A stretch of DNA of 64,000 bases, taken from positions 35,451,912-35,515,911 of the forward strand of contig OZ026848.1 in the NCBI GenBank assembly GCA_964023205.1, given 5' to 3'. The stretch comes from Lutraria lutraria (taxonomy: Eukaryota; Mollusca; Bivalvia; Venerida; Mactridae). Positions 1 through 13,300 of the stretch are shown piece after piece. Every line of letters begins with the position of its first letter. Position 1 is the first letter of the stretch. Below the pieces are notes generated by a model. That model worked only from the letters and a program-made list of their open reading frames with translations, was not told where the DNA came from and searched no databases. A program made the translations under genes and the position numbers.

Positions 1-265
1 AAAAATCACAATCAGAAGTATGTTGTGCCTTAAAAACATACTATGTCCCATTAACATTACGTTTTGCAATTTATTAATGCGTAAAAATACCCACTCCCGT
101 GTACAATGACCAATTATAAGCATGTTTAACAAACAATGCATATGTTTGAAGTAAACATATGCAATCTGTAAAAGTGAAATTGTAATGGGTGTGAAATATT
201 TTCATAGCTTAGCGTGTTCGTTTTCAACAAAATTAAGTAAGTATAATCATGCAGAATTGAACATA
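1..265. other. no gene recognised
   Basis: AT-rich non-coding sequence. It should lie in the intron after AAAS exon 11 if the gene continues leftwards. Confidence 0.5.
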
Positions 266-1563
266 AACAAGAGGGCCAAGATGGCCCTATATCGCTCACA
301 TGACAATCACTGTTCACTCATTAAAACATTGTTTTGAACTGGTGACCTAGTTTTTGACCCCAGATGACCCATGTTAGAACTTGTCCTACATATAAATAAG
401 ACAAACATTCTGACAAAATTTGGTGAAGATCCAAACAAAACCATGAAAACTACAGCATAGACAAGGTTTTCCTAAGATTTGACCTCGTGACCTAGTTTTT
501 GACCCCAGACGACCTATGTTCGAATTTGTCTTACATATCATTAAGACAAACATTCTGACTAGGTTTGGTGAAGATACGATCAAAATTTAACATCTACAGT
601 GTTAATAAGGTTTTCCTAAGATTTGACCTTGTGACCTGGTTTTTGACCCTAGGTGACCCATATTTGAACTTGTCCTTAATATCATTAAGACATACAATCT
701 GACAAGGTTTGGCCAAGATCCAATTAATACCATGACATTTAGAGCTTTTACAAGATTTTTACCTAAGATTTGACCTGGTGACCCAGTTTTTGACCCCGGC
801 TGACCCATGTTCAACCTTGACCCACATATCATTGAGGCAAACATTCTGACAAGGTTTGGTGAAGATCCAATTAAAACTGTGACATCTACAGTGTTAACAA
901 AGTTTTCCTAAGATTTGACCTGGTGACCTTGTTATTGACCCCAGATGACCCATATTTATACTTGACCGTTATATCATTAAAACAAACGATTTGACAAAGT
1001 TTGGTGAAGATCCGATAATAACTGTGAAATCTACAGTGTTAACATGGTTTTTCATAAGATTTGACCTAGTGACCTAGTTTTTGACCCAAGATGACCCATG
1101 TTCGAACTCGTCCAAGATATTATGAAGACAAACATTGTGACAAGGTTTCATGATCATCCAATCAAAACAGTGACTTCTAGAGTGTTCACAAGGTTTTCCA
1201 GCAATTTGCCCTAGTGACCTAGTTTTTCACCGGAAATGACCCATTATCAAACTTGACCTACATATTATTAAAATAAACATTCTGACAAAGTTTCATGAAG
1301 ATCCAGTCAAAACAGTGATTTCTAAAGTGTTCACAAGGTTTTCCCTTATTTGGCCCTGGTGACCTAGTTTTTTACCCAAAATGGCCCAATATCGAACTCG
1401 TCCGAGATTTTGTTGATATTAACGTTCTGACCCAGTTTTGCTAAAATTGAGCTAAAAATGTGGCCCCTAGTGTGGTCACAACATAAAGTTTGACGACGCA
1501 CACCGCACGATGCCGGACGCCGAGAGAGTGATCCTAATAGCTCACTTTGTGACATGTGAGCTA
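266..1563 (+). repeat. Modular interspersed repeat, family A, copy 1
   Basis: Begins aaacaagagggccaagatgg and ends near atgtgagctataaag. The interior is a chain of diverged monomers of about 146 bp. The phrase 'tttgacctNgtgacct' recurs at about 478, 622, 769, 915, 1060, 1206 and 1351, each followed by a 'gacccatgttcgaac'-like phrase. Small open frames here are incidental. A 97%-like copy lies exactly 10,030 bp to the right at 10296. I know this style of repeat from bivalve genomes but cannot name its class. Confidence 0.85.
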
Positions 1564-2088
1564 TAAAGCATTAAAATAATTTTACCTTCTTATAGGTTCA
1601 ACCAAACCGCGCTGGCCTTATTTGAAGTTTTTATTTATGTTTGTACAAGTAGTAGCCTACGTCGTAATAGTTATAGTAAATTGTAACTTGTTATTTTAAT
1701 ACAAGAACAATGTAAAATAAAATAATCTATTTCTTATTATCAATGCTTGAATAAAAGATTCTGTTTTCATTTAACTCTAGTTGTGCAGTTAAATAAATGT
1801 TGTAATGATCATAATCGACCCGGGAATTATCGTCTACCGGTGTTATGGTAAAGTTCTCCCCCAATCTGCAGATATTTACGCGAGCTGAAATATTATCGAA
1901 TTTTGTCCATTCGCGAAATTCGCTAACATTTCCACGTCGCTAACTTAACCACTTATACAGTAATTAGAGTACAGACACGCAACCGCCATTGTGGCGACTA
2001 TGTCAAGCTCACTGCAAGTGGGCTCGGCAAAATTTGTGTCTTGCTCATCTACACTTGATGGTGATAACATATTTCATTGCAATCGCTT
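1564..2088. other. no gene recognised
   Basis: Unique-looking AT-rich sequence between two modular repeats. No splice-flanked match to the missing aladin C-terminus was found on the minus strand. Confidence 0.4.
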
Positions 2089-3766
2089 AAACAAGAGGGC
2101 CATGATGGCCCTATAAATGCTCACCAGGAGAAAAGGTCATTTGGAGATAACATTGTTGAAGTTTTCTATACGAGTCCAAGTAAGATCAAGTGACCAATCT
2201 GGGCCGTTTTTTATCCCATGGCCATTATATGAACAGATTAAAAGAGGTCTATTAGACAAAGCTAGATACCAAATATCTTAGCTCTAGGCCTTGTGGTTTT
2301 GGAGAAGATTTTTTAAAATTTTCCTATAAAAAATAGAATAAACCCCAGGGCAGGGCTAATTTTGACCCCGGGGCCATAATTTTAACAAACTTGGTAGAGG
2401 TCCACTAGACAATGCCACGTACAAAATATCTTAGCTCTAGGCCTTGCAGTTTCGGAGAAGACTTTTTAAATTTTCCTATACAAGTCTATATAAATCAAGT
2501 GACCCCCGGGGCGGGGCCAATTTTGACCCTAGGGCAATAATTTGAACAAACTTGGTAGAGGTCCACTAGATAATGCTACATACTAAATATCTTAGCTCTA
2601 GGCCTTGTGGTTTCGGAGAAGAAGATTTTTCAGATTTTCCTATATAAAATAGAATAAACCCCAGGGCAGGGCTAATTTTGACCCCGGGGCCATAATTTTA
2701 ACAAACTTGGTAGAGGTCCACTAGATAATGCTACATACTAAATATCTTAGCTCTAGGCCTTGTGGTTTTGGAGAAGAAGATTTTTTAAATTTTCCTATAT
2801 AAAATAGAATAAACCCAAGGGCAGGGCCAATTTTGACCCTAGGGCAATAATTTGAACAAACTTGGTAGAGGTCCACTAGATAATGCTACATACCAAATAT
2901 CTTAGCTCTAGGCCTTGTGGTTTCGGAGAAGAAGATTTTTTAAATTTTCCTATTTAAGTCTATATAAATCAAGTGATCCCCGGGGCGGGGCCAATTTTGA
3001 CCCTAGGACAATAATTTGAACAAACTTGGTAGAGGTCCACTAGATAATGCTACATACCAAATATCTTAGCTCTAGGCTTTGTGGTTTCGGAGAAGATTTT
3101 TTTAATTTTCCTATATAAGTCTATATAAATCAAGTGACCCCCGGGGCGGGGCCAATTTTGACCCTAGGGCAATAATTTGAACAAGATTGGTAGAGGTCCA
3201 CTAGACTATGCTACACACCAAATATCAAAGCTCTAGGCATTGTAGTTTTTGACAAGAAGATTTTTTAAATTTCCTATATAAGTCTATGTAAAATCAAGTT
3301 ACCCCCGGGGCGGAGCCAATTTTGACCCCAGGGGAATAATTTGAACAAACATTGTAGAGTTCCATTAGACAATGCTACATACCAAATATCTCAGCTCTAG
3401 GCCCTGTGGTTTCGGACAAGAAGATTTTTTAAGTTTTTTCTATTTGTTGCCATTGCAACCAGAGTTTTTAATGAAATTTAATTTTTTGAACAACTTTGAA
3501 AGGGGACCACACAAGGATCATTCCAGCAAAGTTTGGTGGCAATCGGCATAGCGGTGTAGGAGGAGATGTTGTTTTAAGTAAACATGGACGCCACGTAACG
3601 ACGCACGATGGACGCAGGGCGATCACAAAAGCTCACCCTGAGCACATTTGTGCTCTGGTGAGCTAAAAATGTGGAAGTAGTTTGCTCCACAAACTTTTAC
3701 GCGGACGGACAGACCGAGTGACTCCAATATACCCCCTCTCAAACTTCGTTTGCTGGGGTATAGTAA
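2089..3766 (+). repeat. Modular interspersed repeat, family B
   Basis: Shares its left end (aacaagagggccatgatggc) and a right 'gtgagctaaaaatg' signal with family A, but has a different interior. Monomers are about 153-161 bp, marked by 'atcttagctctaggcctt' at about 2278, 2431, 2592 and 2747 and onward, with 'cccccggggcggggccaa' GC patches. It ends in a 'gactccaatata...ggggtata' tail like those of families C and E. About nine monomers. Confidence 0.8.
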
Positions 3767-3886
3767 AGTAAACAATTATAGTACAGTATATTGTTTATAC
3801 ACATCACACATTAGACACCAATATAAGGTTATATAATAACAGTACTTTGAACAACACTTAATCACTACAAAATCATCATCCCTGAT

Positions 3887-4306
3887 TATACCATATGATA
3901 AGTGATCATAAAGAAGAAACTATGTTAAATCTGATGATTATGTGTATGTTAATGTTAATGTCTTACCATGGAGTGATCTCTAATAATACCATATGATAAG
4001 TGATCATAAAGAAGAAACTATGTTAAATCTGATGATTATGTGTATGTTAATGTTAATGTCTTACCATGGAGTGATCTCTAATAATACCATATGATAAGTG
4101 ATCATAAAGAAGAAACTATGTTAAATCTGATGATTATGTGTATGTTAATGTTAATGTCTTACCATGGAGTGATCTCTAATAATACCATATGATAAGTGAT
4201 CATAAAGAAGAAACTATGTTAAATCTGATGATTATGTGTATGTTAATGTTAATGTGTATGTTAATGTGTATGTTAATGTTAATGTCTTACCATGGAGTGA
4301 TCTCTA
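3887..4306 (-). repeat. 98-bp tandem repeat containing the exon 11 donor, about 4 copies
   Basis: Period 98 bp, measured from 'ccatatgata' at 3891, 3989, 4087 and 4185. Each unit ends, in sense orientation, with the last 16 bases of AAAS exon 11 and its gtaaga donor. The + strand 'tcttaccatgg' lies at 3961, 4059 and 4157, besides the true one at 4285. The copy next to the exon is longer because of an extra 'gtatgttaat' expansion at about 4246-4280. Confidence 0.92.
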
Positions 4307-4354
4307 ACACTGGATTTAATTTTGTCCTAAATACAGCCACATAATCACATTTAT
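4291..4354 (-). CDS. AAAS: AAAS coding exon 11 (last one in window)
   Basis: 64 nt, phase 1 in and phase 2 out. Acceptor cgttgatttcag, donor gtaaga. It encodes (D)[20 protein letters not shown](C), paralleling vertebrate ILLFRTRNSPVFELLPC. The final 16 exon bases and the donor have been copied three more times into the following intron by a 98-bp tandem repeat. The next exon is not visible between here and position 1. Confidence 0.88.
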
Positions 4355-7300
4355 CTGAAATCAACGAAAAGTACATGTCAAACCAAAAAGAAGCTGAAAC
4401 AATAACATTTTCATGAATGTATCAAAAGTACAATGTACACTATCAGGATGTAACATTCCCTCAAATGTGCATTTTCAGAGTCTTTACACCCACTTAGAGA
4501 ATATATCGTTATTCCAGCTTTCGTCACACGTTCAAGCAAAACTGAGCACCGCCATTCTAGAAGAGAGCAATTTGTCCATGGTTGCTTAATCTGGACTTCA
4601 GGGAAGCATGCTAATTTCCCAAAGCCAATATCAAAATATCACTTAAAAATATCAAAGATCATGATACGTTTTTAGAATTCTCATCACTCAAAATGAACTT
4701 AAATGTCTGCGTGGTTGTACATCCGGCCTTACACAGTACTTGGTAGCAGCGCGCTGCTCCGTACACTCTGATCGACTTAAGTTTTTGTAATGGATTCAAA
4801 TAAGCACAGTTCTTCCATGCTCAGTAACTTTGTATTACGCTAGCAAAGACGGCAAAATTTGGTTGTAGACGTCACGAATATTAAAATTTTGCTTTGGCAT
4901 CCAACATCATTCTGCACACATCCGATCATTTTTATACAAATTGCAGCACAAAGATTGCTACAAAATGAATCAGCTTAATTGCAAAAATTCAAAGTGCTCC
5001 GTAGGCGCTGAATAAGGTCGCCTTGGTAACTCGTAACCAGTGACTATGTGAAAAAGTGATAATTTAGAAACAGAAAGAAATTGAAACAATAGATGACAAT
5101 TCTTGCCATGACAAATTTTTTAAATCATCACATCATTATAACCCAAAATATTTAGGTTATCCACGAACTTTACGGATGACCCTCGTATATGTACACATAT
5201 TAAAAACAATTCAACAAGCACATTGTTAATATAAAATCCTTGTGAACATGTATCACTCTAATTAGGTATGCACATCTTTATTGTATAACATGGCAAGTTG
5301 GATAAAGACAATTTACCTTGAAATATAACAGCTAATCTCTCGCCTAATGAATCCCATGCCATGTGTTGTATACAACCTCCTACCCTACAATACACACATT
5401 ATATCATTATAGAAGCACAAGATTTTGAATAAAACAAGATCTAACAAATAAATTTATCATTGACAGCAAGCTAAAATACAGTTATCAGTTTTATTCATTT
5501 GTTTGTAGGGGTGCAACGATATGGCATAACCCGCATTGCGACATATTGCAATACAGTCAACCCATATTGCAATACGTATAGCAATAGAAACAAGTATTGA
5601 AAAACACAATAAAACTATAAAGTCACTGTCAACTCAAGTGTTAACCCATTACCACATAGATACAGTGTAATCAATAGCTGGCTTGTCAGTACCAATAGAT
5701 AAACTATCAGTTTTACACACTGTTTCAATATAATGTTTATAGGAAAACTGCAAGTAATCAATAACTTGTTATTCAAAGGGATGAATCGGTCTTTGATGGT
5801 TCAAAACAACACTAAAAATTGTGTCTGCGTTTATTTAATTAAGTGAATTTGGTGATCTATTATTAAAGAAAGTATCGCTGTACATGGATTTCATACTGCG
5901 GTACGCTGTATTGCAATATTACGGTATACAAGTATATCGTTGCACCACTATTAATTTGTATCTATCAAGTTTAAAAGGGTAGACTTTGTAACACTATATA
6001 CATTATATGTAAATGCTCACTTCACATTTGTTGATCCATCAGCGGTTGGTATTTCTGTTGCTGATAGGTCAATGCATGCTACAGCAGTCTGTGATCCACC
6101 AATCACAGGCTTTGTCTCATCAGACACTTCAGAAAACGTAAGAGAGTATATGATTGGTTGATTTTCAGTAGCAAAAAGTAATGTATTACCACCAGGACAC
6201 CAGCAAGCAGTCTGAAAATATTGCACACCTTGAATGAAGAAAACATGAAAACATCTTAAAATTATTTCTCAAGTAGGGAACTAGACATGTTACAAGATGG
6301 CAAATATCTCACATGCTGCATAGACCTAAGAGTTGCGCACAACACATCATCTTATGATGGCTTTCATTCATTGTAAGTTATTTCAAAATCTTCCGATAAA
6401 TGACAGTTACAGAGCTGACATGGCAAAAAGACCAAAATAATAACCTTTTAACTCCATGTGTGACCTTGACATTGGAGCTACATGCATGGGAGTTACGTGT
6501 GACACATCATCTAATAATGGTTAACATTTGTGGTAAGTTATAATACAAGAGGGCCAAGATGGCCCTTTATCGCTCACCAGAGAACAAAGACACTATAATT
6601 AATGACCAGATAATACAGTTTCCATCTCTTATAACCCATTTTTACGTAGATTTTGAGATCAAAACCATCAATGAAGGTATAATACTGTTAAACAAGCTAA
6701 AACGTAGCAAATTTTCTAATTCAAGGGCCCATAACTTTTGAAGTTGTGGTTCAATTCCACCCATAACTGAGCTTGTCCAAGACCGTAAGGTCATACACAT
6801 TCATTCTAAATATGATTAGGATTGGAGAATAAATGAGGGCACTAGAGTTTAAACATGCTAAAATATAGCAAATTTTCTAAGTCAAGGGCCCATAACTCTT
6901 GAAGTTCTATTCCGATTCTGCCCATAATCGCATTTGTCCAAGATCTTTTGGTTATACATATTTACTGAGAATATTATTAGGATTGGTGAATGAATGAAGG
7001 CGCTAGAGTGTAAACTAGCTAAATATAGTAAATTTTCTAAGTCAAGGGCCCATAGAAGTTATTCTATTTTGCCCATAATCGAACTTAGCCAAAACATTGT
7101 GGCCATATACATTCTGAGCAAGCTTGAATACAATTCGTTAAGAGCTGTGGATGCTAGAGTGTAAAACAAACTAATTGTTGCCGGACGCCGGACATTCATC
7201 AATCCGATGAAATCAGGTGAGCTAAAATGAATAACAAAGTTACAGGCAGAACTGATTCAGGACAGACAGACAGATAGACAGACAGACAAAGTGACTCCTA

Positions 7301-10300
7301 TATAGCCCCTTCTATTTTAGTAGGGGTATAATTAGAAATTACCAGTATACCAAATATCATAGATTATTTACTAGCAGCTTCAATATAATATAAAGTAATA
7401 CAGGGGTTATGGTCTCTGACTAGTAATATCTATCCCTACCCTAGTAATATCTATCCCTACCCTAGTAAAATCTATCCCTACCCTAGTAATATCTAACCCT
7501 ACCCTAGTAAAATCTAACCCTACCCTAGTAATATCTAACCCTACCCTAGTAATATATATCCCTACCCTAGTAATATCTAACCCTACCTTAGTAATGTCTA
7601 TCCCTACCCTAGTAATATCTAACCCTACCCTAGTAATAGCTAACCCTATCCTAGTAATATCTAACCCTACCCTAGTAATATATATCCCTACCTTAGTAAT
7701 ATATATCCCTACCCTAGTAATATCTAACCCTACCTTAGTAATATCTATCCCTACCCTAGTAATATCTAACCCTACCCTAGTAATATCTAACCCTACCTTA
7801 GTAATATCTATCCCTACCCTAGTAATATCTAACCCTACCCTAGTAATATATATCCCTACCCTAGTAATATCTAACCCTACCTTAGTAATATATATCCCTA
7901 CCCTAGTAATATCTAACCCTACCTTAGTAATGTCTATCCCTACCCTAGTAAAATCTATCCCTACCCTAGTAATATCTAACCCTACCCTAGTAATATATAT
8001 CCCTACCCTAGTAATATCTAACCCTACCTTAGTAATGTCTATCCCTACCCTAGTAAAATCTATCCCTACCCTAGTAATATCTAACCCTACCCTAGTAATA
8101 TCTAACCCTACCCTAGTAATATATATCCCTACCCTAGTAAAATCTAACCCTACCCTAGTAATATCTAACCCTACCCTAGTAATATATATCCCTACCCTAG
8201 TAATATCTAACCCTACCTTAGTAATGTCTATCCCTACCCTAGTAATATCTAACCCTACCCAAGTAATATCTAACCCTACCCTAGTAATATCTAACCCTAC
8301 CCTAGTAATATCTAACCCTACCCTAGTAATATATATCCCTACCCTAGTAATATCTATCCCTACCCTAGTAATATCTAACCCTACCCTAGTAATATCTAAC
8401 CCTACCCTAGTAATATCTAACCCTACCCTAGTAATATCTAACCCTACCCTAGTAATATATATCCCTACCCTAGTAATATCTAACCCTACCCTAGTAATAT
8501 CTAACCCTACCCTAGTAATATCTAACCCTACCTTAGTAATATCTAACCCTACCCTAGTAATATATATCCCTACCCTAGTAATATCTAACCCTACCCTAGT
8601 AATATCTAACCCTACCCTAGTAATATCTAACCCTACCCTAGTAATATATATCCCTACCCTAGTAATATCTAACCCTACCCTAGTAATATCTAACCCTACC
8701 CTAGTAATATATATCCCTACCCTAGTAATATCTAACCCTACCTTAGTAATATCTAACCCTACCCTAGTAATATCTAACCCTACCCTAGTAATATCTATCC
8801 CTACCCTAGTAATATCTATCCCTAATAATATCTCTAATATTCAACATACAAACTATTTTGAATTCCTAGAAGTATTGTAATATATAAATAAATCAACAGA
8901 CAGTTATCGCTTTTACCTTACAGGGACCAGTTGATGTTGACCATTTCTCACAACTCCATGCACGAGATTCCCAAACCCTATGTAACAGTACAAATGTATA
9001 AAAACAGACCAATAAATATAATATAGGGATTTTGGACAACAGGTTTGAGGTCCGTGAAATAAATAATAGCCCATTACATATAATATACGTAATCAAAGTT
9101 TCAAATAATAGCCCATTACATATAATATACGTAATCAAAGTTTCAAATAATAGTCCATTACATATAATATACGTAATCAAAGTTTCAAATAATAGCCCAT
9201 TACATATAATATACGTAATCAAAGTTTCAAATAATAGCCCATTACATATAATATACGTAATCAAAGTTTCAAATAATAGTCCATTACATATAATATACGT
9301 AATCAAAGTTTCAAATAATAGTCCATTACATATAATATACGTAATCAAAGTTTCAAATAATAGTCCATTACATATAATATACGTAATCAAAGTTTCAAAT
9401 AATACAATGTGTATCGTCCACTACCATCCGTTCGCAGATATCATAGATTCGCTGCCAGTTTGTTTACATGCTTGCTGTGACATCATTTACTGCAACTCAT
9501 GCGTGAACGTGGGAAATTTTTGTCACATGCTTGCTCTGTCAAGAAATAGTTCTTGCATTCACCAAAAATAGATTTAAATGGCTAAATACTTATATTTTAA
9601 TATTTGTATGAAATTTTGTCATTTTTCACTTTTCCCAAAATTTGCAACTAAAAAATGACTCATTTTGACCTAAAATAACATTTCTGTTGAAATTTTCTCT
9701 TACATCTACTCTGTTTACATTCCAATAGATGGCTACGTAAACTGCATGTCCCAAATCATTAGCAAAGTTTATTTTTTCATAGGGTTTACATCCCACCATT
9801 TTTAGCTGCTGATCTTAATTTTTTTATGGTTAAGGCTATTGTCAATATGGGCTATATTCACCATCTGACATGACAAATGCATACATAAACGTTTACATTT
9901 CTAAAAGATAATAAATTGTCAGTGCTGAATACCTATAAACTGGTTGCTTCCTAAAAATACTCTGAGGGATAGAGTTCTGAGTAAAGCACCTTAGTTCATC
10001 AACTTGAAGATTCTATCATTTTCAAGCATGTTCAAATAATGCAGGACATTTTCATATTAAGACATTTTTATTTTTTTTAACCGGAAACGTAACAATTAAT
10101 AATAGTGTGGCCTAATTCGACTGCTAGCACTTTGCATCATGGGATAAAATGGCATCCGCGAATCTATGACAGTAGAAACAAAATGGCGGCCTCCATACAG
10201 TATAATAATATAGGGGCCTAAAGTAGTATTTCAAGGAAGTAAACTATGAGTTGTCGATATCTGAAGGAAATAGATTTGTTTTGCCAGGTAATTAAAACAA

Positions 10301-13300
10301 GAGGGCCAAGATGGCCTTATATCGCTCACATGACAATCACTGTTCACTCATTAAAACATTGTTTTTAACTGGTGACCTAGTTTTTGACCCCAGATGACCC
10401 ATGTTAGAACTTGTCCTACATATAAATAAGACAAACATTCTGACAAAATTTGGTGAAGATCCAATCAAAACCATGAAAACTACAGCATAGACAAGGTTTT
10501 CCTAAGATTTGACCTCGTGACCTAGTTTTTGACCCCAGACGACCTATGTTCGAATTTGTCTTACATATCATTAATACAAACATTCTGACTAGGTTTTGTG
10601 AAGATACGATCAAAATTTAACATCTACAGTGTTAATAAGGTTTTCCTAAGATTTGACCTTGTGACCTGGTTTTTGACCCTAGGTGACCCATATTTGAACT
10701 TGTCCTTAATATCATTAAGACAAACAATCTGACAAGGTTTGGACAAGATCCAATTAAAACCATGACATCTAGAGCTTTTACAAGATTTTTACCTAAGATT
10801 TGACCTGGTGACCCAGTTTTTGACCCCGGCTGACCCATGTTCAACCTTGACCCACATATCATTGAGGCAAACATTCTGACAAGGTTTGGTGAAGATCCAA
10901 TTAAAACTGTGACATCTACAGTGTTAACAAAGTTTTCCTAAGATTTGACCTGGTGACCTAGTTATTGACCCCAGATGACCCATATTTATACTTGACCGTT
11001 ATATCATTAAAACAAATGATTTGACAAAGTTTGGTGAAGATCCAATAATAACTGTGAAATCTACAGTGTTAACATGGTTTTTCATAAGATTTGACCTAGC
11101 GACCTAGTTTTTTACCCAAGATGACCCATGTTCGAATCCGTCCAAGATATTATGAAGACAAACATTCTGACAAGGTTTCATGATCATCCAATCAAAACAG
11201 TGACTTCTAGAGTGTTCACAAGGTTTTCCAGCAATTTGCCCTAGTGACCTAGTTGTTCACCGGAAATGACCCATTATCAAACTTGACCTACATATTATTA
11301 AAATAAACATTCTGACAAAGTTTCATGAAGATCCAGTCAAAACAGTGATTTCTAAATTGTTCACAAGGTTTTCCCTTATTTGGCCCTGGTGACCTAGTTT
11401 TTTACCCAAAATGGCCTAATATCGAACTCGTCCGAGATTTTGTTGATATTAACATTCTGACCCAGTTTTGCTAAAATTGAGCTAAAAATGTGGCCCTTTG
11501 TGTGGTCACAACATAAAGTTTGACGACGCACGACACCGGACGCCGGACGGAGAGTGATCCTAATAGCTCACTTTGTCACTTTGTGACATGTGAGCTTAAA
11601 ATTGGTTCAAAAATTAGATTTTATGATGTAACATTTGATCATTTCTTATATCCGCGAATCATCAGTAGACAAGGATATGTAAAATTAAAATTAGATTTTA
11701 TGATGTAACATTTGATTAGGGCTGTCCCGATACAGATCTCAGCCGATACGATACGTATTGCGATACGGTACTAGCGATATGCGATATCAACGATACGATA
11801 TAAAAATATTTTAAAGTAATGAAAAACGTTGTAATATTAGTGTTTTTTGGGAACTCTGCACACTTGTTTGGTGGTAGAAAGTCCTACTTAACTGTTAAAA
11901 AGATATAAAACTAAAATTGTCTTGTACTTAAAGTCATCAATTTGATTCACATATATGTTAGTTGATTCTGTGGAAATAAAATAACTATGAGAAATTTTAT
12001 TACAGAAGCAAGTTATAATCTCGGTCCCATAAATGACCTCATATCAATAATAGAACCTAGCCACATAAAATTGTTTAAAGAATAAGGGTTATGATTGTCA
12101 AATTTATTAACAATACTAAATCAAATCAATAATGAGTAATCATATGATGGTGAGACATATTTGTTCTAAGGTTGCTAGTCCCACCACTATACTTGACATC
12201 ACGTTGACACTTCTTACAGACAACTACGTGCTTGTTTCATTAATCGGCGAACCAAAATGTTGCCATATTTCTATGTAAAATTACATGGTGGCGTAATACA
12301 AATTATAAGTCAATTTCTACTTGACAAAATCTGAATACTAGTGCTCGAATTGAATTTGTTGTCTAGCTTTACCTCACGCGGCTAATGTCTATAAATAAAG
12401 TATGGAATCCCTGATATTAGTTGAGTAAGCATTGCCGACGATGATACGAGAGTAAATTCGCAAATTTAGTTCAGTTGTTCAACATTCTAAGAGTTTTTTA
12501 ATATAAAATAAAAAACCGCGATACGGCCGATACGGGACCTTCCGATACGATACGCATATCGTTCAGCACTGTACCGGTACGTACCGGTACGCAGCCATAT
12601 CGGGACAGCCCTACATTTGATCATTTCTTATATCCGCGAATCATCAGTAGACAAGGATATGTAAAATTAAAATTAGATTTTATGATGTAACATTTGATCA
12701 TTTCTTATATCCGAGAATCATCAGTAGACAAGGATATGTAAAATCAAAATTAGATTTTATGATGTAACATTTGATCATTTCTTATATCCGCTAATCATCA
12801 GTAGACAAGGATATGTAAAATCAAAATTGGATTTTATGATGTAACATTTGATCATTTCTTATATCTGCGAATCATCAGTAGACAAGGATATGTAAAATCA
12901 AAATTTCATAACCAGTTGTTTCATAATATATGATACCATTACAACAGCTTATAACCTTTCATTGCATTTGCCATTTTCATTATTTTAAAACCACACTTAA
13001 AAGCAGATACTTGCAATTTTTTGTACAGAAAATTACAGGCTTATATGACTTAATTTTTCACACAAAAAAACACTATACTTTTAATTTTTACAACAGATGT
13101 TTGATGTGATGTCATTGAGTCTATTCAAAATTTTCCATTGATTTTGTATCTGCTGTCACAAACCAATTTTGTCATTTCAATATCTTTACAAGTCTAATCA
13201 TTTGAAGCTTGGTAAATATAAAATCTTTAAGATACCATTATAGCATTGTTCATGCAAATATTAGATTGAGAATAAACCATCAGTGAAGGTATTCTATTAC

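Noticed and set aside
386..844. Small minus-strand frames in the modular repeat, repeated at 10416-10874
   Set aside because: They follow the ~146-bp monomers of a non-coding interspersed repeat; conservation between copies is due to recent duplication of the DNA.
1..4290. Final AAAS exons
   Set aside because: I searched the minus strand for the expected conserved C-terminal strand (FHPSF-like and GWSTGRI-like motifs) and saw no match, so the end of the gene is taken to lie outside the window.
7594..8880. 428-codon frame of ISNPTLV repeats
   Set aside because: Produced by the 21-bp minisatellite in an AAAS intron, on the strand opposite to the gene, with no start context or domain.
8893..9571. 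Frames of 165 and 179 codons on opposite strands
   Set aside because: Both come from the 42-bp tandem repeat. Only the short part at 8917-8977 on the minus strand is real coding (AAAS exon 8).
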